From Rhizobium sp. BK376 (lineage in GTDB: Bacteria > Pseudomonadota > Alphaproteobacteria > Rhizobiales > Rhizobiaceae): a DNA stretch of 64,000 bases. The stretch spans positions 620,001 to 684,000 of the forward strand of contig NZ_SLZG01000002.1 in assembly GCF_004341625.1 (NCBI RefSeq), read 5' to 3'. Of the stretch, positions 1 to 7,845 are shown one piece after another (within the stretch, counting starts at the first letter, position 1; the number at the start of each line of letters is the position of its first letter). Below the pieces are notes generated by a model. That model was not told the origin of the DNA and did not search any database. It worked only from the letters and a program-made list of their open reading frames with translations. Made by a program: the position numbers and the translations under genes.

Positions 1-96
1 GAGCGGCATTTCTACCGGATGCCCTATGGTTCAAGGATGATCTGGGGCATTACTGCCGGTATCGTCCGCACTCTTTATGAAAGGCTTTATGCATGA
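1..96 (+). CDS. C-terminal end of a NUDIX hydrolase, possibly CoA pyrophosphatase (partial)
   Basis: Only the last 31 codons are in the window; the reading frame is open from base 1 and ends in TGA at 94-96. The residues include PYGSRMIWGITAGIV near the end, which resembles the C-terminus of CoA pyrophosphatase-type NUDIX hydrolases (family knowledge), and the gene sits directly before the CCA-adding enzyme as it commonly does in rhizobia. Its stop overlaps the next start codon in an ATGA, so the two genes are probably translationally coupled. The NUDIX box itself is outside the window, so the family call is an inference from the tail and the neighbour. Confidence 0.45.
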   Translation, partial: ERHFYRMPYGSRMIWGITAGIVRTLYERLYA

Positions 97-1349
97 CCAC
101 GGTCGCGGCCGAGACTTGGTTCAACGATCCGGCATTGAAGCGCGTGCTGGCCCTTCTCAACGCCGATGGCGGCGAGGGGCGGGTGGTCGGCGGCGCCGTG
201 CGCAACAGCCTGCTGGGACTGCCTGTCGCCGACGTCGATATTGCGACGACGCTGCTGCCGGAGGCGGTGACCGAGCGCGCCGTTGCCGCCGGCATCAAGG
301 CCGTGCCAACAGGTATCGCCCACGGCACCGTAACTCTCGTCGTGGATGGCAGGCCGTTCGAAGTGACGACCCTCAGGCGTGACGTGGAAACCGACGGCCG
401 CCATGCGCAAGTTTCCTTCAGCACGGATTGGCAGTTGGACGCCGAACGGCGGGACCTGACGATGAACGCGCTCTATGCTACCGCGGATGGGGAGGTGATC
501 GACCTCGTCGGCGGATTGCCCGATATCGAGAAGCGCAATGTCCGCTTTATCGGCGAGGCGGCTCAGCGGATTGCGGAAGACCGCCTTCGTATCCTCCGCT
601 TCTTCCGCTTCTTTGCCTATTATGGCAGCGGTCGCCCGGATGCCGACGGCTTGCGCGCCTGTGCTGCCGCCCGCTCGACGCTGAAGTCGCTTTCGGCGGA
701 ACGTGTATGGTCGGAAACGAAGAAGCTGCTCACAGCACCTGATCCCGGTCGCGCGCTGCTCTGGATGCGCCAGGTCGGCGCCCTGACCGAAATCCTGCCG
801 GAAACGGAGAAATGGGGCATTGATGCCGTTCCGGGCCTCATCGCCACCGAACAGGCGCTCGGCTGGGTTCCCGATCCGCTGCTGAGGCTTGCGGCTATCG
901 TTCCTCCTGATGCGGAACGGCTGGCGAAGCTAAGCGAAAGGCTGAGGCTTTCCAAGGCCGAAGCGGCCCAGTTGCAGGCTTGGGCCATGTCATCAGAGGT
1001 CAAGGATGATCTGTCGGAGGCTGCTTTCGACCGGCTGCTCTACCGGCAATCCGTCGAAGGCGTCATCATGCGCCTGAGGCTGGCGCTGGCGATTGCCAGA
1101 AGCAAGGCCGAGGGGGATTTCAACGAGATGGCCCGGTCGGCGAGGCTGAGCAATCTGCTGCAGCGCGCCATCAAATGGAAGAAGCCGTCATTTCCGGTCA
1201 ACGGCGCCGACGCTCTCGCAGTGGGGATCGCGTCGGGGCCGCAGGTCGGCGCGGTGCTCGGCAAGCTTGAGCAGCAGTGGATCGACGCAAACTTCTCCAT
1301 TGACCGGGCGACGCTGCTCGCCCGGCTGAAAGAGATGGCAAATTCCTGA
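93..1349 (+). CDS. cca: CCA tRNA nucleotidyltransferase / poly(A) polymerase family
   Basis: This 418-residue protein adds or repairs the 3' CCA end of tRNAs in the cytoplasm. The nucleotidyltransferase head is clear: GGAVRN at about residues 33-38, the metal-binding DVD at 47-49, a TLRRD motif around 93-97 and RRDLTMNA at 119-126, followed by the RNA-binding neck (AEDRLRILRFFRF near 162-174). This is the class II polymerase-beta type fold, and the length fits the alphaproteobacterial family. The start ATG overlaps the stop of the upstream NUDIX gene by 4 bases. By sequence alone a CCA-adding enzyme cannot be fully separated from a poly(A) polymerase; in this group the CCA role is the usual one. 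Confidence 0.93.
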   Translation: MTTVAAETWFNDPALKRVLALLNADGGEGRVVGGAVRNSLLGLPVADVDIATTLLPEAVTERAVAAGIKAVPTGIAHGTVTLVVDGRPFEVTTLRRDVETDGRHAQVSFSTDWQLDAERRDLTMNALYATADGEVIDLVGGLPDIEKRNVRFIGEAAQRIAEDRLRILRFFRFFAYYGSGRPDADGLRACAAARSTLKSLSAERVWSETKKLLTAPDPGRALLWMRQVGALTEILPETEKWGIDAVPGLIATEQALGWVPDPLLRLAAIVPPDAERLAKLSERLRLSKAEAAQLQAWAMSSEVKDDLSEAAFDRLLYRQSVEGVIMRLRLALAIARSKAEGDFNEMARSARLSNLLQRAIKWKKPSFPVNGADALAVGIASGPQVGAVLGKLEQQWIDANFSIDRATLLARLKEMANS

Positions 1350-1351
1350 TG

Positions 1352-1537
1352 TCAGGCCGCGTTCGCCTCGTTGCGGATGCGGGCCTTGATGTTGTCGACC
1401 ATGTTTTCGCGAATAATGGTTTCGCCATGGGCGGTTCTCATGTGTTCCACGGCACGTCTGACGACTTCAGCATCGTTGTCGGCGCGGGTGTGCCAGTCGC
1501 ATCCGGGAACGAGAGTGCCACATTCGAACAGTCGCAT
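1352..1537 (-). CDS. DUF1059 family small protein
   Basis: A 61-residue protein that matches the DUF1059 pattern: an N-terminal FECGTLVPGCDW segment (family form is a Cys, then PGCDW), followed by a helix with EVVRRAVEHMRTAHG containing the conserved H-x-x-x-x-H type spacing. DUF1059 has no established function; the conserved Cys and His residues suggest a small metal-binding or redox-related protein (inference). The start is fixed by an AAGGAGA ribosome binding site just upstream of the ATG. It converges with the CCA enzyme, ending 2 bases from its stop, and a perfect 12-bp inverted repeat lies 37 bases upstream of its start. Confidence 0.85.
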   Translation of the reverse strand: MRLFECGTLVPGCDWHTRADNDAEVVRRAVEHMRTAHGETIIRENMVDNIKARIRNEANAA

Positions 1538-1573
1538 AGCTGTCTCCTTACGTTTGATTTAGGCATGCAAAGG

Positions 1574-1604
1574 CCTCGTGCATATCGATCTCATATGCAC
1601 GAGG
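1574..1604 (-). promoter_or_regulatory. Perfect 12-bp inverted repeat between two reverse-strand small genes
   Basis: Arms CCTCGTGCATAT (1574-1585) and ATATGCACGAGG (1593-1604) are perfectly complementary around a 7-base loop. On the reverse strand only a weak T-run (CCTTTGC) follows, so it may terminate the upstream 92-residue gene, act as an operator for the DUF1059 gene, or both. Confidence 0.5.
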
Positions 1605-1689
1605 TCTGACGGTGAAACGCAGGGCGTCGAGAAAAGTTCAGCGCCTGATCTGCCTCCTCCGGCAACCAGGCGTCTAACATCTCATATCG

Positions 1690-1968
1690 TTATTCGGGCA
1701 TCGCCCAGGCTCGGAAGCAATCCGACGTTTCGTAGGTCGGCATTGGCATCGGCTTCTTGCTTTGATTGGCGGCTATCCGCAGCACTTCAGCTCGGGATTT
1801 TCCGGCGAGCTGCATTTTCACCTGCTCGATGAAGCAGGAGAGCGGCAGATCGGAACCGCTCTTTTCCTTCAGATCTTCGGCAAGACGTTTTAGGAATTCC
1901 GGCGTCTCAATTGTTCGCGAAACGTCATCAGTATCCGCGCTGTCGGCTGCACTACTTTCCTTAGACAT
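1690..1968 (-). CDS. Hypothetical 92-residue protein
   Basis: I do not recognise a domain. The protein is soluble, with an acidic Ser/Asp-rich first 20 residues, a predicted helical middle (ETPEFLKRLAEDLKEKSG) and two cysteines, one in LPLSCFIEQVKMQL and one in SDCFRAW near the end. It is called real because a strong GGAGGAG ribosome binding site precedes the ATG at the normal distance. It is followed on the same strand by the 1574-1604 inverted repeat and then the DUF1059 gene. No function can be proposed. Confidence 0.65.
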   Translation of the reverse strand: MSKESSAADSADTDDVSRTIETPEFLKRLAEDLKEKSGSDLPLSCFIEQVKMQLAGKSRAEVLRIAANQSKKPMPMPTYETSDCFRAWAMPE

Positions 1969-2052
1969 AACAATCTCCTCCAGACTGTAACGTGCTAATG
2001 ATAACGTAGTATGTTTACGGAATTATTGTAGCCCGTTCGCCATGATTTAATA

Positions 2053-2964
2053 TTAGGGCCACCGGACGACCGGGGGCAGCGAAGACAGGATCGACTCGAC
2101 GTTTCCGCCCGTCTTTAATCCGAAAATGGTACCGCGGTCGTAGAGCAGGTTGAACTCCACATACCGGCCGCGACGGATCAATTGCTCGTCGCGATCCTCC
2201 TCGGTCCATGGTTGATTGAAGTTGGAGCGCACGATCTTCGGATAGACCATCGAAAATGCGCGGCCGACGTCGCGGGTGAAGGCGAAATCGGCATCCCAGC
2301 CGCCGGCCTCTTCCGCCGAATGCAGCCAGTCGTAGAAGATGCCGCCGACACCGCGGGCCTCGTTGCGATGCTTGAGGTAGAAATACTCGTCGCACCAAGT
2401 CTTGTAGCGCTCGTAATCGGCGACCGGATGCCGGTTGCAGGCGATCTGCATCGAACGATGGAAGAGCTGGGTGTCAACATCCTCCTGGGTGCGGCGACGG
2501 ACGAGGACCGGCGTCAGGTCGGCGCCGCCGCCGAACCAGCGGCTTGTCGTGACGACCATGCGCGTATTCATGTGCACGGTCGGGACATTGGGATTGACCG
2601 GATGGGCAATCAGCGAGATGCCCGATGCCCAGAAGCGAGGATCCTCGCTTGCGCCGGGGATTTGGCTGCGGAAATCGGCGGAAAATTCGCCGAAGACTGT
2701 CGAGGTGTGGACGCCGACCTTTTCAAAGACGCGTCCTTCCATGATCGACATGCGACCGCCGCCGCCTTCACCATTATCCCGTTGCCAGTCCTTGGCGACG
2801 AAACGGCCAGGCTCCTGGTCGGCGAGCGGGCCGGTAAGCTCGTTTTCCAGCGCCTCGAATTGGGCGCAGATCGTATCGCGCAGCTCTTCGAACCAGGCAC
2901 GCGCAGCTACCTTCTTGTCTTCAATGTCGGCGGGGAGTCCCGTCGGGATTTGCGGGCGTTCCAT
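2053..2964 (-). CDS. hemF: Oxygen-dependent coproporphyrinogen III oxidase
   Basis: HemF converts coproporphyrinogen III to protoporphyrinogen IX using O2, in heme biosynthesis. The 303-residue length and several family signatures are present: [20 protein letters not shown] near residue 55-75, the highly conserved [13 protein letters not shown] segment with the active-site His, [10 protein letters not shown], and FYDWL / FTRDVG later, ending in SLPPVVRWP as in other alphaproteobacterial HemF proteins. It is cytoplasmic. The gene stands alone on the reverse strand, divergent from a small hypothetical gene. Anaerobic HemN may be encoded elsewhere but not here. Confidence 0.97.
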   Translation of the reverse strand: MERPQIPTGLPADIEDKKVAARAWFEELRDTICAQFEALENELTGPLADQEPGRFVAKDWQRDNGEGGGGRMSIMEGRVFEKVGVHTSTVFGEFSADFRSQIPGASEDPRFWASGISLIAHPVNPNVPTVHMNTRMVVTTSRWFGGGADLTPVLVRRRTQEDVDTQLFHRSMQIACNRHPVADYERYKTWCDEYFYLKHRNEARGVGGIFYDWLHSAEEAGGWDADFAFTRDVGRAFSMVYPKIVRSNFNQPWTEEDRDEQLIRRGRYVEFNLLYDRGTIFGLKTGGNVESILSSLPPVVRWP

Positions 2965-3135
2965 TCATGCTCTCCGGCAGGTCGCCGTTCCCGGCGACTC
3001 GTATGACTTCGATTTCCGCTTCTGCTTAGCAGCAAGGCCGGGTTGCGGCCAGCATGAGCGGTCACAGCCGATCCGAGATTCGACTCGCAAATTGCCGCAG
3101 GCAATATTATCTTTTTGGGGCACAGGCGAGGCTTT

Positions 3136-3396
3136 ATGACGAAAATTCCAGGACCGCCGCCCCTTGATGGGTTGAAGCGCAGAATTGCCCGTCACCGGCA
3201 GGAGAAGACCGCCGGGGGCAGGGGCGAGTTCGTTCGCGAGACCTACTGCCTCAGCCGTCCCGAGGCTCGCGCCAAGGCGCGCGAGTGGTTCGATGCGTTT
3301 CCGAAAGCTGCCTATTGGACCGAAGTCGAAAGCTGGCGGCAGGTCGAGGGTGACCGTATCGAATTCACCATGCGCCGCCTGCCTTCGGCCGATTGA
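3136..3396 (+). CDS. Hypothetical 86-residue protein
   Basis: A short basic protein (starts MTKIPGPPPLDGLKRRIARH) with no domain I recognise; its middle reads ETYCLSRPEARAKAREWF and it ends in FTMRRLPSAD. The ATG at 3136 is chosen over an upstream in-frame start because GCGAGG lies just before it. It is divergent from hemF and convergent with the VOC gene. Similar small proteins occur in rhizobia as uncharacterised ORFs (recollection, not checked). Confidence 0.65.
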   Translation: MTKIPGPPPLDGLKRRIARHRQEKTAGGRGEFVRETYCLSRPEARAKAREWFDAFPKAAYWTEVESWRQVEGDRIEFTMRRLPSAD

Positions 3397-3409
3397 GTTT
3401 TCGGTCGGG

Positions 3410-3820
3410 TCAACCCATCGGCCTCTCGCAATTGACCATCCACGACACGCCATAGCGGTCGACGAACATGCCGAAGCGTGACGACCAAAAGGTCTCGCCG
3501 ATCGGCATCGTCACTGTCCCGCCTTCCGACAATGCGGCGAATATCCGCTCGGCTTCTTCCTCGTCGCTCACCTGAACCGCGACGGAAAAGCCGTCGTTCT
3601 TTCCCGTCTCTCCGCGGTTGTCTGATCCCATCAGCACGGCGTTGTCGGTAACAAGGCGTGCATGCATGATCTTGTCATGCCAGTCGGGCGGAACGTGATT
3701 GGCAACCTCGGGGTGGCTGTAATCCACCATGGCGACGATCTCGCCGCCCAGGCATTGATGATAGAATTCGAAAACCTGTCGGCAATCGCCGTTAAAGGCC
3801 AGGCAGGGTACAAGCTGCAT
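3410..3820 (-). CDS. VOC / PhnB-like glyoxalase-fold protein
   Basis: A 136-residue protein of the vicinal oxygen chelate superfamily, PhnB-like subgroup. It starts MQLVPCLAFNGDCRQVFEFY, typical of PhnB-type proteins, continues with LGGEIVAMVDY and KIMHARLV, and ends with WSSRFGMFVDRYGVSWMVNC, the usual second half-site. Members bind metal or small molecules and only a few are enzymes of known function, so the substrate is unknown. It stands alone, converging with the small hypothetical gene. Confidence 0.85.
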   Translation of the reverse strand: MQLVPCLAFNGDCRQVFEFYHQCLGGEIVAMVDYSHPEVANHVPPDWHDKIMHARLVTDNAVLMGSDNRGETGKNDGFSVAVQVSDEEEAERIFAALSEGGTVTMPIGETFWSSRFGMFVDRYGVSWMVNCERPMG

Positions 3821-3896
3821 GATGTTTCGCTCCTTTCACCATATGGTTCCAGGAGGTGCTATCATGGAAATGTGAAGGGGGTAGGAAGACAGCGGC

Positions 3897-5537
3897 TCAT
3901 GCGTTGCGCAGGCGGCTCTCAATCAGCAGCCCGCTCTCGTCGAGAATCGGGTGGGCGACCGAGATGATATGGGCGTTGATGCGCTTCAGGTCTCTCAGCA
4001 TGTCGAGATGAAGCGAGCTGGTCTGCAGGCTGTCGACGCGGCCGTCGCGCAGGCGTTCCAGATGGCGTTCGGAGGATTCCTTCTCCATCCGCCGTACGTT
4101 GACCTTCACTTCCATGAGCTGGCGGGCAAGGCCGAAGTCGCGAGTGACCAGGATTGTCTGGGCGACGCGCAGATTGTCGATGGTCAGGTCGAAAAGGGTC
4201 TGCAGCTCCTTGTAGCCGTCGCCGGAGAACGCCAGACCATTCGCTATTTTCTTGCGGACCTGCTCGCAAAGGCCCTTCTCGATGATGTCGCCGATGTGCT
4301 CGAGGTTGATCGCATAGTCGATAATAACGATCGAGCGGCGTCCGGTTTCTTCGTCGAGCCCGGTCCTTCCGAGCTTCGAGAGATAGAGCTTCACCTCCTG
4401 TTGCAGCTGATCGACACGCCGCTCGAGCGGAGCGATTTCGCTCAGCGGGGCCATGTCGTCGCGGTTGAAGGCATTCTCCGTGCGAATGAGCATCCGCTCG
4501 ATCAGGTCGCCCACTGCCAGGACCTCGCGGGTCGCATTGGCCAGGGCCATGGTCGGGGTGCCGAGGGCATCATCGTCCAGAAATTTGGGCCCGTCGTCTT
4601 TCGCCGGATCGTCCCGCACAAGCCGCGTCATCAGCCGCGACAACATGGGGGAGAAAGGCCAGGCGAGCAGAGCGAGGGCGATATTGAAGAGAAGATGGGC
4701 GTCGACCGGCAGTTTGGAGGGCGGCGTCGGCAGCAGCTGCAGGAGATCGCCGAGCGGACCTGCGAGCGGCATGGCGATCAGGCAGCCGATGGCGCGGACG
4801 ATCAGGTTGCCGAGCGTCACGCGGCGGGCGGTCGCCGGACCCTGCAGGGTTGCCAGGACCGGCGGTATGGCGCCGCCGAGATTGGCGCCGAGAACGAGAA
4901 CGACGGTCAGGCCGGGTGACAGGATGCCAGCAGATGCGAGCGACAGAATGAGGACGACGACGGCTAGGCTCGAGGAGGAGACGAAGGCAAGGGTCGCCGA
5001 AAAGATCAGCGCCACGGGCAGTGCGCCATCGAGCAGGCCGACGAAGGCGGCCAGTGCGGGCGACTGGCGCATCGGCTCCGTCGCAAGGCTCAGCAATTGC
5101 AGCGACAGCAGCATCAGCCCGACGCCGATCAGCGCGAGGCCCAAGCCCTGCCGGCTGCTGGAGGCGCGGCGATAGAGGCCTATGCCGACGAGGATGATCA
5201 GCGGCGACAGCCATTCGATGCCTGTCGCGACGATCCACGCCGTGACCGCGGTGCCGACATTGGCGCCGAGGAGGACGATTTGCGCCATTTTCGGCTGCAT
5301 CAGCTCGCGCTCGACGAAGGAGGCGACCATCAGCGCGGTTGCCGTCGAACTCTGCAGGGCGATCGTCGCGACGAAACCGGAAAAGAACGAACGGATGCCG
5401 CCTTTGGTGCCGCGTGCGAGGCCCGTCCGAAGCTTGGCTCCGAAGGCGCGCGATACACCATCCTTAATCTGGGCCAGGCCGAAGAGCAGAAGCGCCACGG
5501 CACCGAACAGATTGATCATGACGACGGTCGATTGCAT
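3897..5537 (-). CDS. Na/Pi cotransporter family protein with C-terminal PhoU-like domain
   Basis: A 546-residue inner membrane protein. The first roughly 310 residues carry repeated hydrophobic segments with the duplicated QSSTA-type signature of Na/Pi cotransporters (IALQSSTATALMVASF near residue 58-75 and LAFVSSSSLAVVVLILS in the second half). Residues from about 340 to the end are soluble and helical (EVLAVGDLIERML, INLEHIGDIIEKGL), matching the PhoU-like domain fused to YjbB/NptA-type transporters. The likely role is sodium-coupled phosphate movement, import or efflux. ATG at 5537 is used; an internal ATG at 5519 is possible. Confidence 0.9.
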   Translation of the reverse strand: MQSTVVMINLFGAVALLLFGLAQIKDGVSRAFGAKLRTGLARGTKGGIRSFFSGFVATIALQSSTATALMVASFVERELMQPKMAQIVLLGANVGTAVTAWIVATGIEWLSPLIILVGIGLYRRASSSRQGLGLALIGVGLMLLSLQLLSLATEPMRQSPALAAFVGLLDGALPVALIFSATLAFVSSSSLAVVVLILSLASAGILSPGLTVVLVLGANLGGAIPPVLATLQGPATARRVTLGNLIVRAIGCLIAMPLAGPLGDLLQLLPTPPSKLPVDAHLLFNIALALLAWPFSPMLSRLMTRLVRDDPAKDDGPKFLDDDALGTPTMALANATREVLAVGDLIERMLIRTENAFNRDDMAPLSEIAPLERRVDQLQQEVKLYLSKLGRTGLDEETGRRSIVIIDYAINLEHIGDIIEKGLCEQVRKKIANGLAFSGDGYKELQTLFDLTIDNLRVAQTILVTRDFGLARQLMEVKVNVRRMEKESSERHLERLRDGRVDSLQTSSLHLDMLRDLKRINAHIISVAHPILDESGLLIESRLRNA

Positions 5538-5753
5538 CTAAAGTCTTTTTATTCTTTCTCATGCCGTCGGACAGATTGATTCAGAAGATTTGCGCAAGCT
5601 ACTGAAAAGGCATGTTTTTCAGCATTGAAAAGCGCATGGCTCCGGGTGCCGGATTCAGTTGCCGGCTAATGTTAATATGAGCCCAAGCGCGGGCTTTTCA
5701 ACACCGGGTGCGACATATTCCGGCGGAGTCCGGCCAATGCGCGTGTTCTGCGA

Positions 5754-6884
5754 TCAATGCGGCTTGGAGTGTTCCGTTGGCTGCTCTCTGGCGGCTGCCT
5801 CTTGAGCTGCGACATTGGCGATTGCCTCTTTTGAAGGAGGCTTCTTGGCCGATCTGCTGCCCGTCTTGCGGGCAGGTGAGGCCGGGGCAATATCCGGACG
5901 AGCCGCGACATTCCGGTCGGACGCAGCAGGGCTTTCTTCAATCCTTGTCGCCGTTTGCAAGATCTCCCGCAGCGTATCGGTTACCGGCATATGATTTGGA
6001 AGGTCGGTATTGGTGTGGTGGCCGGCGTTGGATATGTACCGATCCGCAGGGATGAAGGAGCGGGAGTTGATCTCGCCGAACCAGTCCCAGGCTCCCATGA
6101 CATCAACGACATCGGTGAAGACCAGAGGCATGGCGATGCGCGAGCCGAAGGTGACGATCTTGATGTGCCGCGCCAGGAGGTCCGCGCGGCTGGTATCGCT
6201 TTTGACGAGGTCGTGCAGGGCGGCCGACAGCACGAGATTGCCCTTGGAATGGCCGACGAGAAGATTGAACGACAGACGGGCATCGCCGAGCAGGGCGCGC
6301 ACCGTTCTGGTGTCCAGGCAGACGCGCGATGGGTGCTCGGTCTCGGTCTTTTCAGCGGCGCCGAATTTCGGCCTGCCTGCAAGATCATCCAGCGCTTCGA
6401 AAGTCGGGCGCAGGCCGCGGAGATGGCCGAAGAAGAAGTGGCCGCCGAATGCCTCCGTGACGATATCGGCAAGGCCGTAGCCTGACACAACGACAGCGAC
6501 GGGGGCATTTGCTGCGTCCGCCACGTTCCGGGCGAAGGCAGCGGCACCGAGCGCCGATCCGCCGATGCCTGCTATAGCCAATGCGTGGACGTCACGTCCG
6601 CCGCGCAGCACGAATTCCTCAAAGGTGTCGCAAAGGGTCAGGGAGCCCTGTCCGGTCGGCGGCACGATCATGATCGAACCCTGCGCAGCAAGGGAATCGC
6701 TGATGTAGAAGGCTTCCTCCGGCGTGATCACCTTCACGTCGTAGAACAGGGCATCCAAAGCCGTGTTGCGCTGGCGTAGTGCTTCCAGCGCCAGATTTCT
6801 CGATGGCGTCCGCTGCAGCCTTTCGGGAAGGCTGAGGCTGCGCGCGAATTGAGCCATGGTAAGGGTGAATGCTGTCTGAAACAT
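5754..6884 (-). CDS. Serine-hydrolase-like protein with GHSKGN nucleophile motif
   Basis: A 376-residue protein. A central NLLVGHSKGNLVLSAALHD resembles the nucleophile elbow (G-x-S-x-G) of alpha/beta hydrolases and lipases, followed by a strand-rich segment with FTDVVDVMGAWDWFGEIN and a likely catalytic His in NAGHHTNTDLPNHMPV. An earlier glycine-rich stretch ALAIAGIGGSALGAAAFA could be a membrane-active or oxyanion region. The last 60 residues are low-complexity, rich in Ala, Lys and Pro, resembling phasin-like or DNA-binding tails. The ATG at 6884 is preferred because GCGAGG precedes it. No sequence motif identifies the substrate; polyester or lipid hydrolysis is only an inference. Confidence 0.7.
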   Translation of the reverse strand: MFQTAFTLTMAQFARSLSLPERLQRTPSRNLALEALRQRNTALDALFYDVKVITPEEAFYISDSLAAQGSIMIVPPTGQGSLTLCDTFEEFVLRGGRDVHALAIAGIGGSALGAAAFARNVADAANAPVAVVVSGYGLADIVTEAFGGHFFFGHLRGLRPTFEALDDLAGRPKFGAAEKTETEHPSRVCLDTRTVRALLGDARLSFNLLVGHSKGNLVLSAALHDLVKSDTSRADLLARHIKIVTFGSRIAMPLVFTDVVDVMGAWDWFGEINSRSFIPADRYISNAGHHTNTDLPNHMPVTDTLREILQTATRIEESPAASDRNVAARPDIAPASPARKTGSRSAKKPPSKEAIANVAAQEAAAREQPTEHSKPH

Positions 6885-6993
6885 GGGTGACCTCGCCAAG
6901 GTTGCCGAAAGTTAGAGCATTCCTGGGGCAAGCTTCGCATAAACTGCATAGGATGCCAACGGCAATCCGGGCGCAGACCGGGACCTGCGGCGA

Positions 6994-7455
6994 TTACGCC
7001 CAGCCTGTCTGGCGCAGTGCCTCGCCCGCAATCATGGCAGCAGACATGGCGACGTTGATGGAGCGCTGGCCTTCCATCATGGGGATCAGAATGCGGCCGT
7101 CGGCCTTGTCATGCACATGGTCCGGCACGCCGGCGCTTTCCCGTCCGAAGAGCAGGATGTCGTCGCTCTTGAAGGAAAAATCGGTATAGCGCTCGGCTGC
7201 CTTGGTGGAGGCAAGGATCAGGCGACGCCCGGTTTCTGCCCGCCATTCCTCGAAGCGATCCCAGTTCACATGCCGCGTCAGCGTGACAGCCGCGAGATAG
7301 TCCATGCCGGCGCGCTTCAGGTTTCGGTCGGAAATATCGAAGCCTGCAGGTTCTATGATGTCGACGGCAAGGCCGAGGCAGGCGGCGAGACGCAGGATCG
7401 TGCCGGTGTTGCCGGGAATGTCGGGCTGGTAAAGGGCGATTTGCAGGAGGCTCAT
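6994..7455 (-). CDS. trmL: tRNA (cytidine(34)-2'-O)-methyltransferase, SPOUT family
   Basis: TrmL methylates the 2'-O of the wobble base in tRNA-Leu isoacceptors. The 153-residue protein has all SPOUT (SpoU-TrmD) hallmarks in order: YQPDIPGNTGTILRLAA at the N-terminus, LLFGRESAGVPDHV in the middle (the knot glycine loop) and IPMMEGQRSINVAMSAAM near the C-terminus. The length is that of the minimal YibK/TrmL type, with no extra RNA-binding domain. A second ATG one codon upstream (7458) is equally possible. Confidence 0.94.
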   Translation of the reverse strand: MSLLQIALYQPDIPGNTGTILRLAACLGLAVDIIEPAGFDISDRNLKRAGMDYLAAVTLTRHVNWDRFEEWRAETGRRLILASTKAAERYTDFSFKSDDILLFGRESAGVPDHVHDKADGRILIPMMEGQRSINVAMSAAMIAGEALRQTGWA

Positions 7456-7845
7456 CATGTCCGTCTAGACGATATCGGACGCCAATCTCAACCGCGATCT
7501 GCTGTCGGACCCGGCAAAATTGATAGCTCCCATCAGAAAAAGTGCACATTCCGTGGGCGTTTTCGGCCGATTTTCACTTTTCAAAGCCGGAAATGACGGG
7601 TAAAACGCCTGTGCTCCACAACCAGCGACTAGGGAGGCTCGAATGATCAGTTTTGCAAATGTGCGCCTCCTTACCGTGATGCCATGGTAACCATCCGAGC
7701 ATCCTAGCGGTTTTTCGCACACTTCCTGATTTTTCGATCCGTTGCGCGGCCATCGCGGCCTCGTTCTTCAATCTCCGGGCTCCCATATAGGCTGCAAATC
7801 AAGATGCAGCGGTCCGAGCCGGATGCAGACGTTCTGGAGCATTTC
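7456..7845. other. Divergent intergenic region between trmL and the first ABC exporter
   Basis: About 390 bases without an established gene. It must hold the promoters of trmL and of the ABC exporter. The only coding-like signal is a 15-codon ORF at 7643-7690 on the plus strand with a GGGAGG ribosome binding site. A separated complementary pair AAAAGTG / CACTTTT flanks 7535-7582. I see no convincing sRNA or terminator. Confidence 0.5.
7643..7690 (+). CDS. Possible 15-residue leader peptide upstream of an ABC exporter
   Basis: ATG at 7643 is preceded by AGGGAGG at a proper distance and the frame runs MISFANVRLLTVMPW to a TAA at 7688-7690. It is far too short for any homology judgement. It might be a leader peptide for the exporter gene 155 bases downstream, or chance. 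Confidence 0.2.
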   Translation: MISFANVRLLTVMPW

